Part shown: piece after piece, positions 16,756-24,621 of the stretch
Layout: the number at the start of each line of letters is the position of its first letter
How positions within the stretch are numbered: position 1 is the stretch's first letter
DNA from: Labilibaculum sp.
GTDB taxonomy: Bacteria; Bacteroidota; Bacteroidia; Bacteroidales; Marinifilaceae
NCBI RefSeq assembly: GCF_963664555.1
Contig: NZ_OY761461.1
Span: 620,001 to 684,000, forward strand
Length of the DNA stretch: 64,000 nucleotides
Direction: 5' to 3'
The notes under the pieces: model-generated
Told to the model about the DNA's origin: nothing
Database searches by the model: none
Seen by the model: the letters and a program-made list of their open reading frames with translations, nothing else
Made by a program: the position numbers and the translations under genes

Positions 16756-17526
16756 TTAAATGTTATAAATAAGTATTGCTCCTAATAAGCCCAAAGCAAT
16801 TGAAAGAGCGATGGTTAATCCATTTATTCCTCTCACCACACCGTTTATAATATTTCCATCCAGAAGATCCAGAAGAGAATTGATAAATGGAATTCCAGGA
16901 ATCAGATACAAAACAGAGGTGGCAAAAGCATATTCAGGGTTATTGCCAATGTTTAAATAAACAGCCGCTCCCGAAATAACCGAGGACACAAAAGCGGCTG
17001 AGAAAATACATAAATACGGATTGAATTCTCTTTTTGCGGCTTCCTGTCTAACAAATAAGCCAACAAAGGTTGCTGCAAATGCAATCAACATTTCGATGCT
17101 TTCTCCACCAAAAATGCGGCAGAATGAGGCGCCTGCCAAAGCGACCATTAGTAAGGTTACAATTCGCGGATAATGAGATACTGTTTTTAACCGGTCTATT
17201 TCGTTACGAACCATGTCTAAATTCCAATTTTCCTCTGCAATGTGCCAACTCATTCTGCTGAGTCCGCTAACAATTTTGAAATTGACACGATGAGCCGATG
17301 TCTGCATCAGCCGGCTAAAGAACTGATCAGACTCTTCGTTGTTGATGGTTAACATTAATGCGCGATGGGTAATTAATAATTCTGCATGGTATCCAAAGGC
17401 CGAAGCAATACGCATTACGGTAACCCGAATTCTAAATGTATTTGCTCCGGTCTCCATCAATAAAGCTCCAACCTCAAGCAAAATTTTACACAGCTCGTTA
17501 ATCTTTTCTTTTTCGGATAAAACCAT
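16756..17526 (-). CDS. Threonine/serine exporter, large N-terminal-type subunit (ThrE/DUF1212 domain)
   Basis: 256 aa. The soluble N-terminal part (1-115) carries LLMETGANTFRIRVTVMRIA, the signature of the DUF1212 domain, and the rest has about five membrane helices including YLIPGIPFINSLLDLLDGN. In Corynebacterium a single ThrE holds both halves. Here they are separate genes in one operon. The position inside the murein locus raises the possibility that it disposes of excess amino acids from stem peptides, but such exporters also occur alone, so the link is weak. Confidence 0.82.
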   Translation of the reverse strand: MVLSEKEKINELCKILLEVGALLMETGANTFRIRVTVMRIASAFGYHAELLITHRALMLTINNEESDQFFSRLMQTSAHRVNFKIVSGLSRMSWHIAEENWNLDMVRNEIDRLKTVSHYPRIVTLLMVALAGASFCRIFGGESIEMLIAFAATFVGLFVRQEAAKREFNPYLCIFSAAFVSSVISGAAVYLNIGNNPEYAFATSVLYLIPGIPFINSLLDLLDGNIINGVVRGINGLTIALSIALGLLGAILIYNI

Positions 17527-17810
17527 ATTTTTTTATTGTTTTGAAATGATATTAACCTGATTGTTGAATACTTCAAATGAGTTTTTTGTAAACCGATCTA
17601 TTCGTTACTCTGTGGTCCTATGTTTAACAACAGAAAGTTGTTTCTTAATTTGTTGTTGTTGTACAAAGTTGTTTAACGGAAAGGTTTTGTTTTGAAGTAG
17701 ATTTTGTTTTCTCTAAGATTAGAGAATATATCAGGCAAAAGTAATCATTTTTACAATTTCACATTCTGATGCAATGATAAATTATGATTCTAATTTTCAT
17801 TTTATTGCGA

Positions 17811-19085
17811 TCAATTATACAGCCAGTATTTTTTTGATTTTTCCAAAAATGATTCTCTGGGCGCAAACCAAAGTTCTTCGATGTCACTTACCAGAAAGTT
17901 TTCGGTAAATCTCTTCCTTATTTCCTTACTTCCACATACTTTGTCGAACATACTTAAGCGTGATGCTTCGCACATTTCAAATGGATTTTTATTCGGATAC
18001 AATTTGTGGCATTCCTGCATCACATAAAATTGAATGAGTGAGATTGGTGCTTGCTGAATGTCCGTAAAATGCAATTGAACTCCATGAAGCATAAGGCCTT
18101 TCCCGACTGAATAGTATGGTTTGTAGTGTACTGGTCGAAAAAGAACACCCGAAATTTGTAGATTATTTAAACTTTCAGCTAAATCGTCAGCATTGATCCA
18201 TTCGGCAGCAAATAATTCAAATGGTTGAGTGTAGCCGACACCAATCGAAATGGTATACAATTCTCCAAGTATGCCCGAAGCAGCATAGTAAATTGCGCTC
18301 ATTGAGTTTGGAATGTGAGGAGAAGTTGGTACCCAAGGCAAGTTGGTTTCTGGAAAAGTCATGTTTCGTTTCCATCCTTCCATTTCCACAACTTGTAATT
18401 TGCACTTCATACCTTCCTTTAATAAGCCTTCTTCATTTAAATATCTGGCCAGTTCGCCACAAGTTAGTCCGTACACATACGGGATCGGGAATTGGCTCAC
18501 AAAAGAAATCTGATCATTTTCAACAAGCCCGCCTTCCACTTTTATTCCTCCAAAAGGATTTGGTCGATCCAATACGATAAATTCCACATTATTTTCGGCA
18601 CAAGCCTCCATTAGTAATCCCATGCTGCTAATGTATGTATAGGATCGCACACCAATATCTTGAATATCATATACAATAGCATCCAGATCTTTTAGCGTTT
18701 TGGCATTTGGTTTTTGTTGCTTGCCATATAGTGAACAGACTTGAATGCCTGTTTTTTTATCGGTGTAGGTTGCTACTTTTTCACCGGCAGCATAATCTCC
18801 TCGTATTCCATGTTCAGGGCTAAATAGAATTTTAACATCCACATCGCTGCATGCATGAAGAAGATCTATTGTTGATTCCAAATTTTGATTTACTCCCGTA
18901 GGATTGGTGATGATTCCAATCCTTTTTCCCTTAAGAATAGAATAGTTGGTTTTTTGTAGTACATCTATGCCTGTATCTACTTTTTGAGCAAGAATTGGAT
19001 TTGAAAAAAGTAATACATGGAAGCAAATTAGAAGAAGGAAACATACTATCTCAGCATGGATACGCAATGTGTTGTTATTAATCAT
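17811..19085 (-). CDS. namZ: Exo-beta-N-acetylmuramidase NamZ (DUF1343, GH171)
   Basis: 424 aa with a cleavable signal peptide (hydrophobic 12-33, ending ILAQ). Clear family motifs: KGKRIGIITNPTGV (about 51-64), FSPEHGIRGDYAAGEKV, DAIVYDIQDIGVRSYTYISSM, and FIVLDRPNPFGG. DUF1343 proteins were shown in Bacillus subtilis and Tannerella forsythia to release MurNAc from the non-reducing end of murein glycans (established knowledge). The Glu of PEHG and Asp of YDIQD are in the conserved pocket region. It is transcribed away from the transglutaminase gene; the 117-bp divergent spacer has a copy of the candidate operator. Expected to act in the periplasm and feed MurNAc to MurT/MurK/MurQ. Confidence 0.93.
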   Translation of the reverse strand: MINNNTLRIHAEIVCFLLLICFHVLLFSNPILAQKVDTGIDVLQKTNYSILKGKRIGIITNPTGVNQNLESTIDLLHACSDVDVKILFSPEHGIRGDYAAGEKVATYTDKKTGIQVCSLYGKQQKPNAKTLKDLDAIVYDIQDIGVRSYTYISSMGLLMEACAENNVEFIVLDRPNPFGGIKVEGGLVENDQISFVSQFPIPYVYGLTCGELARYLNEEGLLKEGMKCKLQVVEMEGWKRNMTFPETNLPWVPTSPHIPNSMSAIYYAASGILGELYTISIGVGYTQPFELFAAEWINADDLAESLNNLQISGVLFRPVHYKPYYSVGKGLMLHGVQLHFTDIQQAPISLIQFYVMQECHKLYPNKNPFEMCEASRLSMFDKVCGSKEIRKRFTENFLVSDIEELWFAPRESFLEKSKKYWLYN

Positions 19086-19161
19086 GATGACTGTTTTTTA
19101 AGTTTTTACAATTTTGATACTTGTTTTCTTGATAATTCTATTGCAAAACTAATAAATTTTA

Positions 19162-19169
19162 TATTTTTG
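19162..19169 (+). promoter_or_regulatory. -7 element (TATTTTTG) of the transglutaminase-SusCD operon
   Basis: Matches TAnnTTTG. A TTG at 19141-19143 lies 18 bp upstream as a partial -33. The predicted start site would fall inside the adjacent candidate operator (19170-19181). Confidence 0.45.
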
Positions 19170-19181
19170 TAACATGTATGA
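19170..19181. promoter_or_regulatory. Candidate operator, copy 3 (TAACATGTATGA), between namZ and the transglutaminase gene
   Basis: Exact third copy of the 12-mer, with the following C shared with copy 2. It abuts the -7 element TATTTTTG and ends 21 nt before the ATG at 19203, a typical repressor position. It could also serve the divergent namZ promoter. Confidence 0.55.
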
Positions 19182-19202
19182 CAACTTAATAAGTCTTGAG
19201 AA

Positions 19203-20636
19203 ATGATTAACTCTTTAAGTCATTATTTTTTGCTTGCTTTTTGCTTTCTGTTTATTGGCTGTAATGTGTCAAATAAAAGTAAAGCAAATTTAGCCATTTT
19301 AATTGAGACGGGTGAATTTACGATCGCCGGAGAAATTATTGGGGAGAAACTTTTGGATGGTAACTTGAACGAAAAGCAAAAAAATGATCTTTTGTTTCAA
19401 AAGGACATGATGTCGCGTATCGAGAGAGAGTATGCTTTAACTGAAACGGACGTGCTTGAAAGATTAATGCCTTACTTTTCTGACTCTACAACAATTTACA
19501 TGGCAAAATGGGAAAAAGAAAAAGTACTTGAATACAGACTGATTAACGGACAGAAACGGTTTTTTAAAAATGCTGTTCCCAATTTATTTCGGCTGGATAA
19601 ATTTGCTAAAAGCACAAAAGAAAAAATAAGCGGAAAATCAACTGATTATTTAAAGAGTTTCTGTTTGGATCATTCCTCACAACTAATTAACGAAAGTAAA
19701 GGACGAGGCGAGTTAGTTCATCCTGTGGAATGCACAATGATTTATTCAATAAGCGTAAGAGCTGATGCTGTTCCAGCAGGCGAGCTTATTCGTTGCTGGA
19801 TGCCTTATCCTAAAGAATCCAACGCCAGACAAACAAATGTAGACTTATTGAGCGTGTTTCCTGAAAAATATATTGTAGCTCCGGATTCATTTGCGCAAAG
19901 AAGTATTTACTGCGAGCAGATTGCAGAGTCAGGTTTGGAAACAAAATTTTCTGTGAAATTCAGAACGGAAACGTATGCGCAAATACATGATCCTGCTAAA
20001 ATGGATGATAAGGCATATGATACAACATCGGTATTGTATCAGAAAAATACAAGCGAACGATTGCCGCAAATCATTTTTTCTGATCGGATAAAGAATTTGG
20101 CAGATGAAATTTGTGGGAATGAGACAACGGCAGTGAAACAAGTGAGTATGTTGTACGATTGGATCGACTTAAATATTCCTTGGGCAAGTGCTTTGGAATA
20201 TTCTATTGTGCCAAACATTCCGGAGTATGTATTGGATAATAAGCATGGCGATTGTGGAATGCAAACTCTCCTTTTTATGACAATGGCTCGTTATCGCGGA
20301 ATTCCGGTAAAGTGGCAAAGTGGATGGATGTTGCATCCGGGAGAGGTAAACCTTCACGATTGGTGCGAAGTGTATTATGAAGGAATTGGATGGGTTCCAT
20401 TGGATCAGTCATTTGGTTTGCAGAATAGTGAAAACGATAAGGTGAAGAACTTTTACAAAACGAGTATTGATTCTTATCGGTTGATTGTGAACGAGGATTT
20501 TGCGCAGGATTTGTTTCCTGCCAAAATCTGGCCAAGAAGTGAACCTGTTGATTTTCAAAGAGGGGAATTGGAATGGAAAAATGGAAACCTCTATTTTGGA
20601 GATTGGACTTATAAAATGAGAGTAATATATAATTAG
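19203..20636 (+). CDS. Transglutaminase-like lipoprotein
   Basis: 477 aa, with a lipoprotein signal and lipobox FIGC at about residues 17-20. The transglutaminase core is in the C-terminal third: HGDCGMQTLLFMTMARYRG (nucleophile Cys about 349), NLHDWCEVYY (His about 382), and WVPLDQSFG (Asp about 398), a complete Cys-His-Asp triad. Bacterial members of this fold usually act as peptidases or amidases. Given C40, DUF1460 and epimerase neighbours, action on murein stem peptides is plausible but not shown. It is 2 nt upstream of the GHL10 gene and opens the second plus-strand operon. Confidence 0.82.
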   Translation: MINSLSHYFLLAFCFLFIGCNVSNKSKANLAILIETGEFTIAGEIIGEKLLDGNLNEKQKNDLLFQKDMMSRIEREYALTETDVLERLMPYFSDSTTIYMAKWEKEKVLEYRLINGQKRFFKNAVPNLFRLDKFAKSTKEKISGKSTDYLKSFCLDHSSQLINESKGRGELVHPVECTMIYSISVRADAVPAGELIRCWMPYPKESNARQTNVDLLSVFPEKYIVAPDSFAQRSIYCEQIAESGLETKFSVKFRTETYAQIHDPAKMDDKAYDTTSVLYQKNTSERLPQIIFSDRIKNLADEICGNETTAVKQVSMLYDWIDLNIPWASALEYSIVPNIPEYVLDNKHGDCGMQTLLFMTMARYRGIPVKWQSGWMLHPGEVNLHDWCEVYYEGIGWVPLDQSFGLQNSENDKVKNFYKTSIDSYRLIVNEDFAQDLFPAKIWPRSEPVDFQRGELEWKNGNLYFGDWTYKMRVIYN

Positions 20637-20638
20637 AA

Positions 20639-22114
20639 ATGAGTAAAAAGGGATTTATAGGCTTGTTGTTGGTTTTTATTGCATTCGGTGCAATGGCTAA
20701 GAAAAATTCGCCCAAAAGAGAGATGCGTGCTGTTTGGGTGGCTACAGTTGATAATATTGACTGGCCGTCGAAAGCGGGCCTTTCTGTTGATGAGCAAAAG
20801 AAAGAAATGATCACTCTTTTGGATCAACACAAAAAGAATGGAATGAATACCATTGTATTTCAAATACGGCCGGCAACTGATGCTTTTTATCAATCGCCTT
20901 ACGAGCCTTGGTCGCAATGGTTAAGTGGCGAGCAGGGAATTGTTCCGGATCCGTTTTACGATCCGTTGCAGTTTGCAATAAAGGAATGTCATAAAAGAGC
21001 GATGGAACTTCATGCATGGATGAATCCTTACCGGGCGGTATTTTTGTATGAAAAAGCAAAAACAGATCCTGAGCACATAACAAATCTGCATCCGGAATGG
21101 TTCTTAACTTACGGAAAACACAAGTATTTTAATCCGGGATTGAAGGAAACCAGAGATTACGTGTCCAAAATAGTGGGAGATGTGGTTCGTCGATATGATG
21201 TTGATGCCATTCATTTTGACGATTATTTTTATCCATACAAAATTGCAGGAAAACCATTTCCCGATTCCTTAAGTTTCGCTCAAAATGGTGGTAAATTTTA
21301 TCCGAACCAAATTGATGATTGGCGGAGAGATAATGTGAATTGTGTGATTAAGCAAATTAATGATACCATCAAATCAATTAAGCCATGGATGCCTTTTGGA
21401 ATTTCTCCTTTTGGAGTCTGGCGGAATAAGGATGTGGATAAATCCGGATTGAGAACCAAGGCAGGTCAAACCAATTATGATGATTTATATGCTGATGTTT
21501 TGTTGTGGTTAAAAAACGATTGGATTGATTATGTGACACCTCAAATTTATTGGCACATTGGAAAAAAGGCAGCTGATTATAGAATAATTGCGAAATGGTG
21601 GCGAAAAAACTCTTGCGGTAAGCCTTGTTATGTAGGTCATGGAGCTTATCGCTTGGACTTTGCTTCAAAAAATAAAGCATGGCAGAGTGCGGATCAAATT
21701 ATCCGACAAATAAAACTAAATCGTCGATTGAAGGGATTGAATGGAAGTATGTTTTTTTGTTCAAAAAATTTCACTGAAAACCGATTAGGAATTAATGAAG
21801 CCTTACAAACAGAGGTATATTGCAGTCCTGCTTTGAATTTAAAAAACAGCAATTATCAAGAGGCTGGATTAAAAGCTCCGGAATTACAACTTAAGGAAGA
21901 TGTTTTGACTTGGGATGCTGTTGATGGAGCCATTTACTATGTAGTATATCAGTCGTCAGGAAAATCAATTAAAAACAATAGAGTATTTTGTATTACAACT
22001 TCTTTGGAATTTGAAATGCCAAAACAAGGAGATAGGATGTTTTACTCAGTTAAATCAGTGGATAGAGGCCATTTTGAAAGCGTTGCCAGTAATTGGGTAA
22101 AGGCGGGAAAATAA
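20639..22114 (+). CDS. GHL10/DUF187 glycoside hydrolase-like protein, DigH (YddW)-like
   Basis: 491 aa with a short signal peptide (about 1-20, ending AMA). The catalytic TIM-barrel domain (about 28-375) opens with REMRAVWVATVDNIDWPS, and includes GMNTIVFQIRPATDAFY, ELHAWMNPYRA and DAIHFDDYFYPY, all signature blocks of family-10-like glycosyl hydrolases. E. coli DigH of this family cleaves peptide-free peptidoglycan glycans (established knowledge). An FnIII-like domain follows at about 395-490. Likely outer-membrane-facing or periplasmic. It follows the transglutaminase gene by 2 nt. Confidence 0.87.
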   Translation: MSKKGFIGLLLVFIAFGAMAKKNSPKREMRAVWVATVDNIDWPSKAGLSVDEQKKEMITLLDQHKKNGMNTIVFQIRPATDAFYQSPYEPWSQWLSGEQGIVPDPFYDPLQFAIKECHKRAMELHAWMNPYRAVFLYEKAKTDPEHITNLHPEWFLTYGKHKYFNPGLKETRDYVSKIVGDVVRRYDVDAIHFDDYFYPYKIAGKPFPDSLSFAQNGGKFYPNQIDDWRRDNVNCVIKQINDTIKSIKPWMPFGISPFGVWRNKDVDKSGLRTKAGQTNYDDLYADVLLWLKNDWIDYVTPQIYWHIGKKAADYRIIAKWWRKNSCGKPCYVGHGAYRLDFASKNKAWQSADQIIRQIKLNRRLKGLNGSMFFCSKNFTENRLGINEALQTEVYCSPALNLKNSNYQEAGLKAPELQLKEDVLTWDAVDGAIYYVVYQSSGKSIKNNRVFCITTSLEFEMPKQGDRMFYSVKSVDRGHFESVASNWVKAGK

Positions 22115-22254
22115 ATAGATGTTTATTTGTTCAGTTTAAATATGTTTACTTGCTTGATAAGTGTGTGTTTTTAAACATGTTGAACCTTTATTGGAAATCA
22201 ATGGATGTGTTTAAATTTGGAATCATGTAAGATGTAATACCAATTAGGATTAGA

Positions 22255-23430
22255 ATGAAAAATAAATTTTGGTTAGTTATTATTTTTATTGGTTTTGCTT
22301 GTAGTAACAATTCAAAATTGTTGCAGCAGGCAAACCAAATTTCTCAAACTGTAAAGTTGCAGATTGCACCGGATGGTAGAGAAGCAATATTTAATCCTGT
22401 TTTTTCTGTTAATAAGGATAATGGATTAGTGGTTAGTGGAGAAACATCTCTGTCGGAGGCAAAGTTAGCTTTGTTCTCAACTCTGGAAGCCTTGGAAGTT
22501 CATTTGGTAGATAGCTTGGTTGTACTTCCTGAGAAAAAATTAGGGGATAAAAATTGGGGAGTAATCAACTTAAGTGTTGTGAACTTAAGAGCTTTCCCAA
22601 AGCATTCGGCAGAGCTTGTTTCGCAATCAATAATGGGAACACCGGTTAGGTTGTTAAAAGAAGAGAATGGCTGGTATCAGATACAGACTCCTGACAAATA
22701 TATTGCTTGGGTTGATGGAGCTGCAATTGCTCAAAAAACAGAGTCTGAGATGCAGGCCTGGAGAAATTCGACAAGAATAATTTTTATTCCTGATTTTGAA
22801 GTTGTGAAAGATCCTGAGCAAAATAAAGTAGTTACCGATATAGTTGCAGGAGCGATTTTAGAAGTTGAAAAAGAAAATCGGAACAGTTATGATTTGAGTT
22901 TACCTGATGGAAGAAAAATTCAAATTGAAAAATCGAATTGTGAATTGTTTTCTGAATGGAAAAACCGGGAGTTAATTGATGTTTCTCTTTTAACTAAAGC
23001 GGCGAAGCAATTTATTGGCCGTCCTTATTTGTGGGGAGGGACTTCAGCAAAGGGAGTCGATTGCAGCGGATTTGTAAAATCGGTTTATTTTATAAATGGG
23101 ATTATTTTGGCCCGTGATGCGTCATTGCAGTTTCTTCATGGCGATATCATTTCTCCTGAGCAAGGGTTTTTAAAGTTGGCGGAAGGAGATTTGGTTTTTT
23201 TCGGAAGAGCAGAGACTGATGAGAAACCAATGAAAGTTACTCATGTTGGAATGTATATGAATCATGGAGAATATATTCATTCTTCAGGCAGGGTTCGGAT
23301 TAATAGTTTTGAGCCTGAAGCCGAAAATTATAATGATTACCGATCGATTACCTGGTTAGGAGGACGACGGGTTTTAAGTAGAATTGGAGAGTCTGGCATT
23401 TGTAGGGTTTCCGAGCATCCATGGTATTAA
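22255..23430 (+). CDS. NlpC/P60 (C40) endopeptidase lipoprotein with bacterial SH3 domains
   Basis: 391 aa; lipobox GFAC at about residues 13-16. SH3-like region from about 95 (VVNLRAFPKHSAELVSQ) to 235. The catalytic C40 domain (about 245-380) has GRPYLWGGTSAKGVDCSGF with the Cys near residue 269, THVGMYMNHGEYIHSSG with the His near 330. This matches gamma-D-glutamyl-L-diamino-acid endopeptidases of the YkfC type, which bind free-N-terminal L-Ala stem peptides and release L-Ala-D-Glu. The next gene encodes an epimerase for precisely that dipeptide, as in ykfB-ykfC. The start is 140 nt after the GHL10 gene. Confidence 0.9.
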   Translation: MKNKFWLVIIFIGFACSNNSKLLQQANQISQTVKLQIAPDGREAIFNPVFSVNKDNGLVVSGETSLSEAKLALFSTLEALEVHLVDSLVVLPEKKLGDKNWGVINLSVVNLRAFPKHSAELVSQSIMGTPVRLLKEENGWYQIQTPDKYIAWVDGAAIAQKTESEMQAWRNSTRIIFIPDFEVVKDPEQNKVVTDIVAGAILEVEKENRNSYDLSLPDGRKIQIEKSNCELFSEWKNRELIDVSLLTKAAKQFIGRPYLWGGTSAKGVDCSGFVKSVYFINGIILARDASLQFLHGDIISPEQGFLKLAEGDLVFFGRAETDEKPMKVTHVGMYMNHGEYIHSSGRVRINSFEPEAENYNDYRSITWLGGRRVLSRIGESGICRVSEHPWY

Positions 23431-23441
23431 GAGTAAAGGAA

Positions 23442-24581
23442 ATGGCAATAGATAGAAGAAAGTTTTTAGGAAACACAGGCTTGTTGGCTGGAGCTGCATT
23501 TTTGCTTCCGGCGATGAATTCTTGCGGAGGAGCAGGAACAGGCAAATTAAAACATTCAGGAACAGGATTGAAACTTAGTTTTGTGCCATATGAATTGGCG
23601 TTGAAACATGTATTTACCATTGCATCTTTTTCCAGAACAACCACCCCGGTTATGCTTACCAAAATTGAGTGGGATGGAGTTGTTGGTTATGGAGAAGCTT
23701 CTATGCCTCCTTATTTGGGTGAATCGCATGAGACTGCAACGAAATTTCTAAGCAGTGTAAATTTGAAACAGTTCTCTGATCCTTTTCGCCTGAGTGAAAT
23801 ACTAAGCTATGTAGATGCTGTTGCTGAAGGAAATTGTGCGGCAAAGGCGTCAATTGATATCGCTTTGCACGATTTGATCGGGAAATTATTGGAAAAACCA
23901 TGGTTTAAAATCTGGGGTTACAGTCAGGAAAACACTCCGGTAACCACATTTACCATTGGAATGGATAAACCTGATGTAGTAATTGAAAAAGTGAAAGAAG
24001 CTTCTCCTTATAAAATGTTAAAAGTGAAAATTGGTCGTGGTACCGATGAGGAGATGATTAATACAATTCGCAAAATTACAAATGTGCCTTTGTGTGTGGA
24101 TGTGAATCAGGGATGGAAAGACAAACAAGAGGCTTTAGATAAAATTCATTGGTTAAAAGAACAAGGAGTTGTTTTTGTTGAGCAGCCAATGGACAAATAC
24201 AATTTGGAAGATATGGCTTGGCTAACTCAGCACAGTCCCTTGCCTGTAATTGCTGATGAAGCCATTCAGCGATTGGATGATGTGGCAAAATTACATGGAG
24301 TTTATTCCGGAATTAATATCAAATTGATGAAGTGTACCGGAATGAGAGAAGCTCATAAAATGATGAATGCAGCCCGTTCTTTGGATATGAAAGTGATGGT
24401 AGGATGCATGACGGAAACGTCTTGTGGTGTTAGTGCGGCAGCCCAACTGTCGCCTATGGTTGATTGGGCGGATTTGGATGGAAACTTATTAATATCAAAT
24501 GATCCTTTTAAAGGAATTGAGATTCTCGGCGGGAAAGTAATTTTACCAAACCGTCCGGGAATTGGAGTCATAAAAATATAA
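23442..24581 (+). CDS. Dipeptide (L-Ala-D/L-Glu) epimerase, predicted Tat-exported lipoprotein
   Basis: 379 aa from the ATG at 23442; another ATG at 23421 overlaps the C40 gene by 10 nt, but 23442 puts the twin-arginine motif DRRKFLG at residues 4-10. A hydrophobic core and the lipobox-like MNSC follow, so Tat export with lipid anchoring is likely. The enolase-superfamily epimerase is intact: LKVKIG (catalytic KxK, about 194-199), CVDVNQGW, FVEQPM, VIADEA (metal Asp/Glu) and INIKLMKC (opposite Lys). It converts L-Ala-D-Glu from murein peptides to L-Ala-L-Glu, which peptidases can hydrolyse. E. coli YcjG is cytosolic, so the export signal is notable. Specificity is predicted from context. Confidence 0.87.
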   Translation: MAIDRRKFLGNTGLLAGAAFLLPAMNSCGGAGTGKLKHSGTGLKLSFVPYELALKHVFTIASFSRTTTPVMLTKIEWDGVVGYGEASMPPYLGESHETATKFLSSVNLKQFSDPFRLSEILSYVDAVAEGNCAAKASIDIALHDLIGKLLEKPWFKIWGYSQENTPVTTFTIGMDKPDVVIEKVKEASPYKMLKVKIGRGTDEEMINTIRKITNVPLCVDVNQGWKDKQEALDKIHWLKEQGVVFVEQPMDKYNLEDMAWLTQHSPLPVIADEAIQRLDDVAKLHGVYSGINIKLMKCTGMREAHKMMNAARSLDMKVMVGCMTETSCGVSAAAQLSPMVDWADLDGNLLISNDPFKGIEILGGKVILPNRPGIGVIKI

Positions 24582-24621
24582 GTAATTTTTAATTATTTCT
24601 TGCTAATCTAAATTAAACACT

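Noticed and set aside
22115..22254. Possible fourth operator or inverted repeat (GTTCAGTTTAAATATGTTT ... AAACATGTTGAAC)
   Set aside because: It shares only ACATGT with the 12-bp operator and the arms pair poorly.
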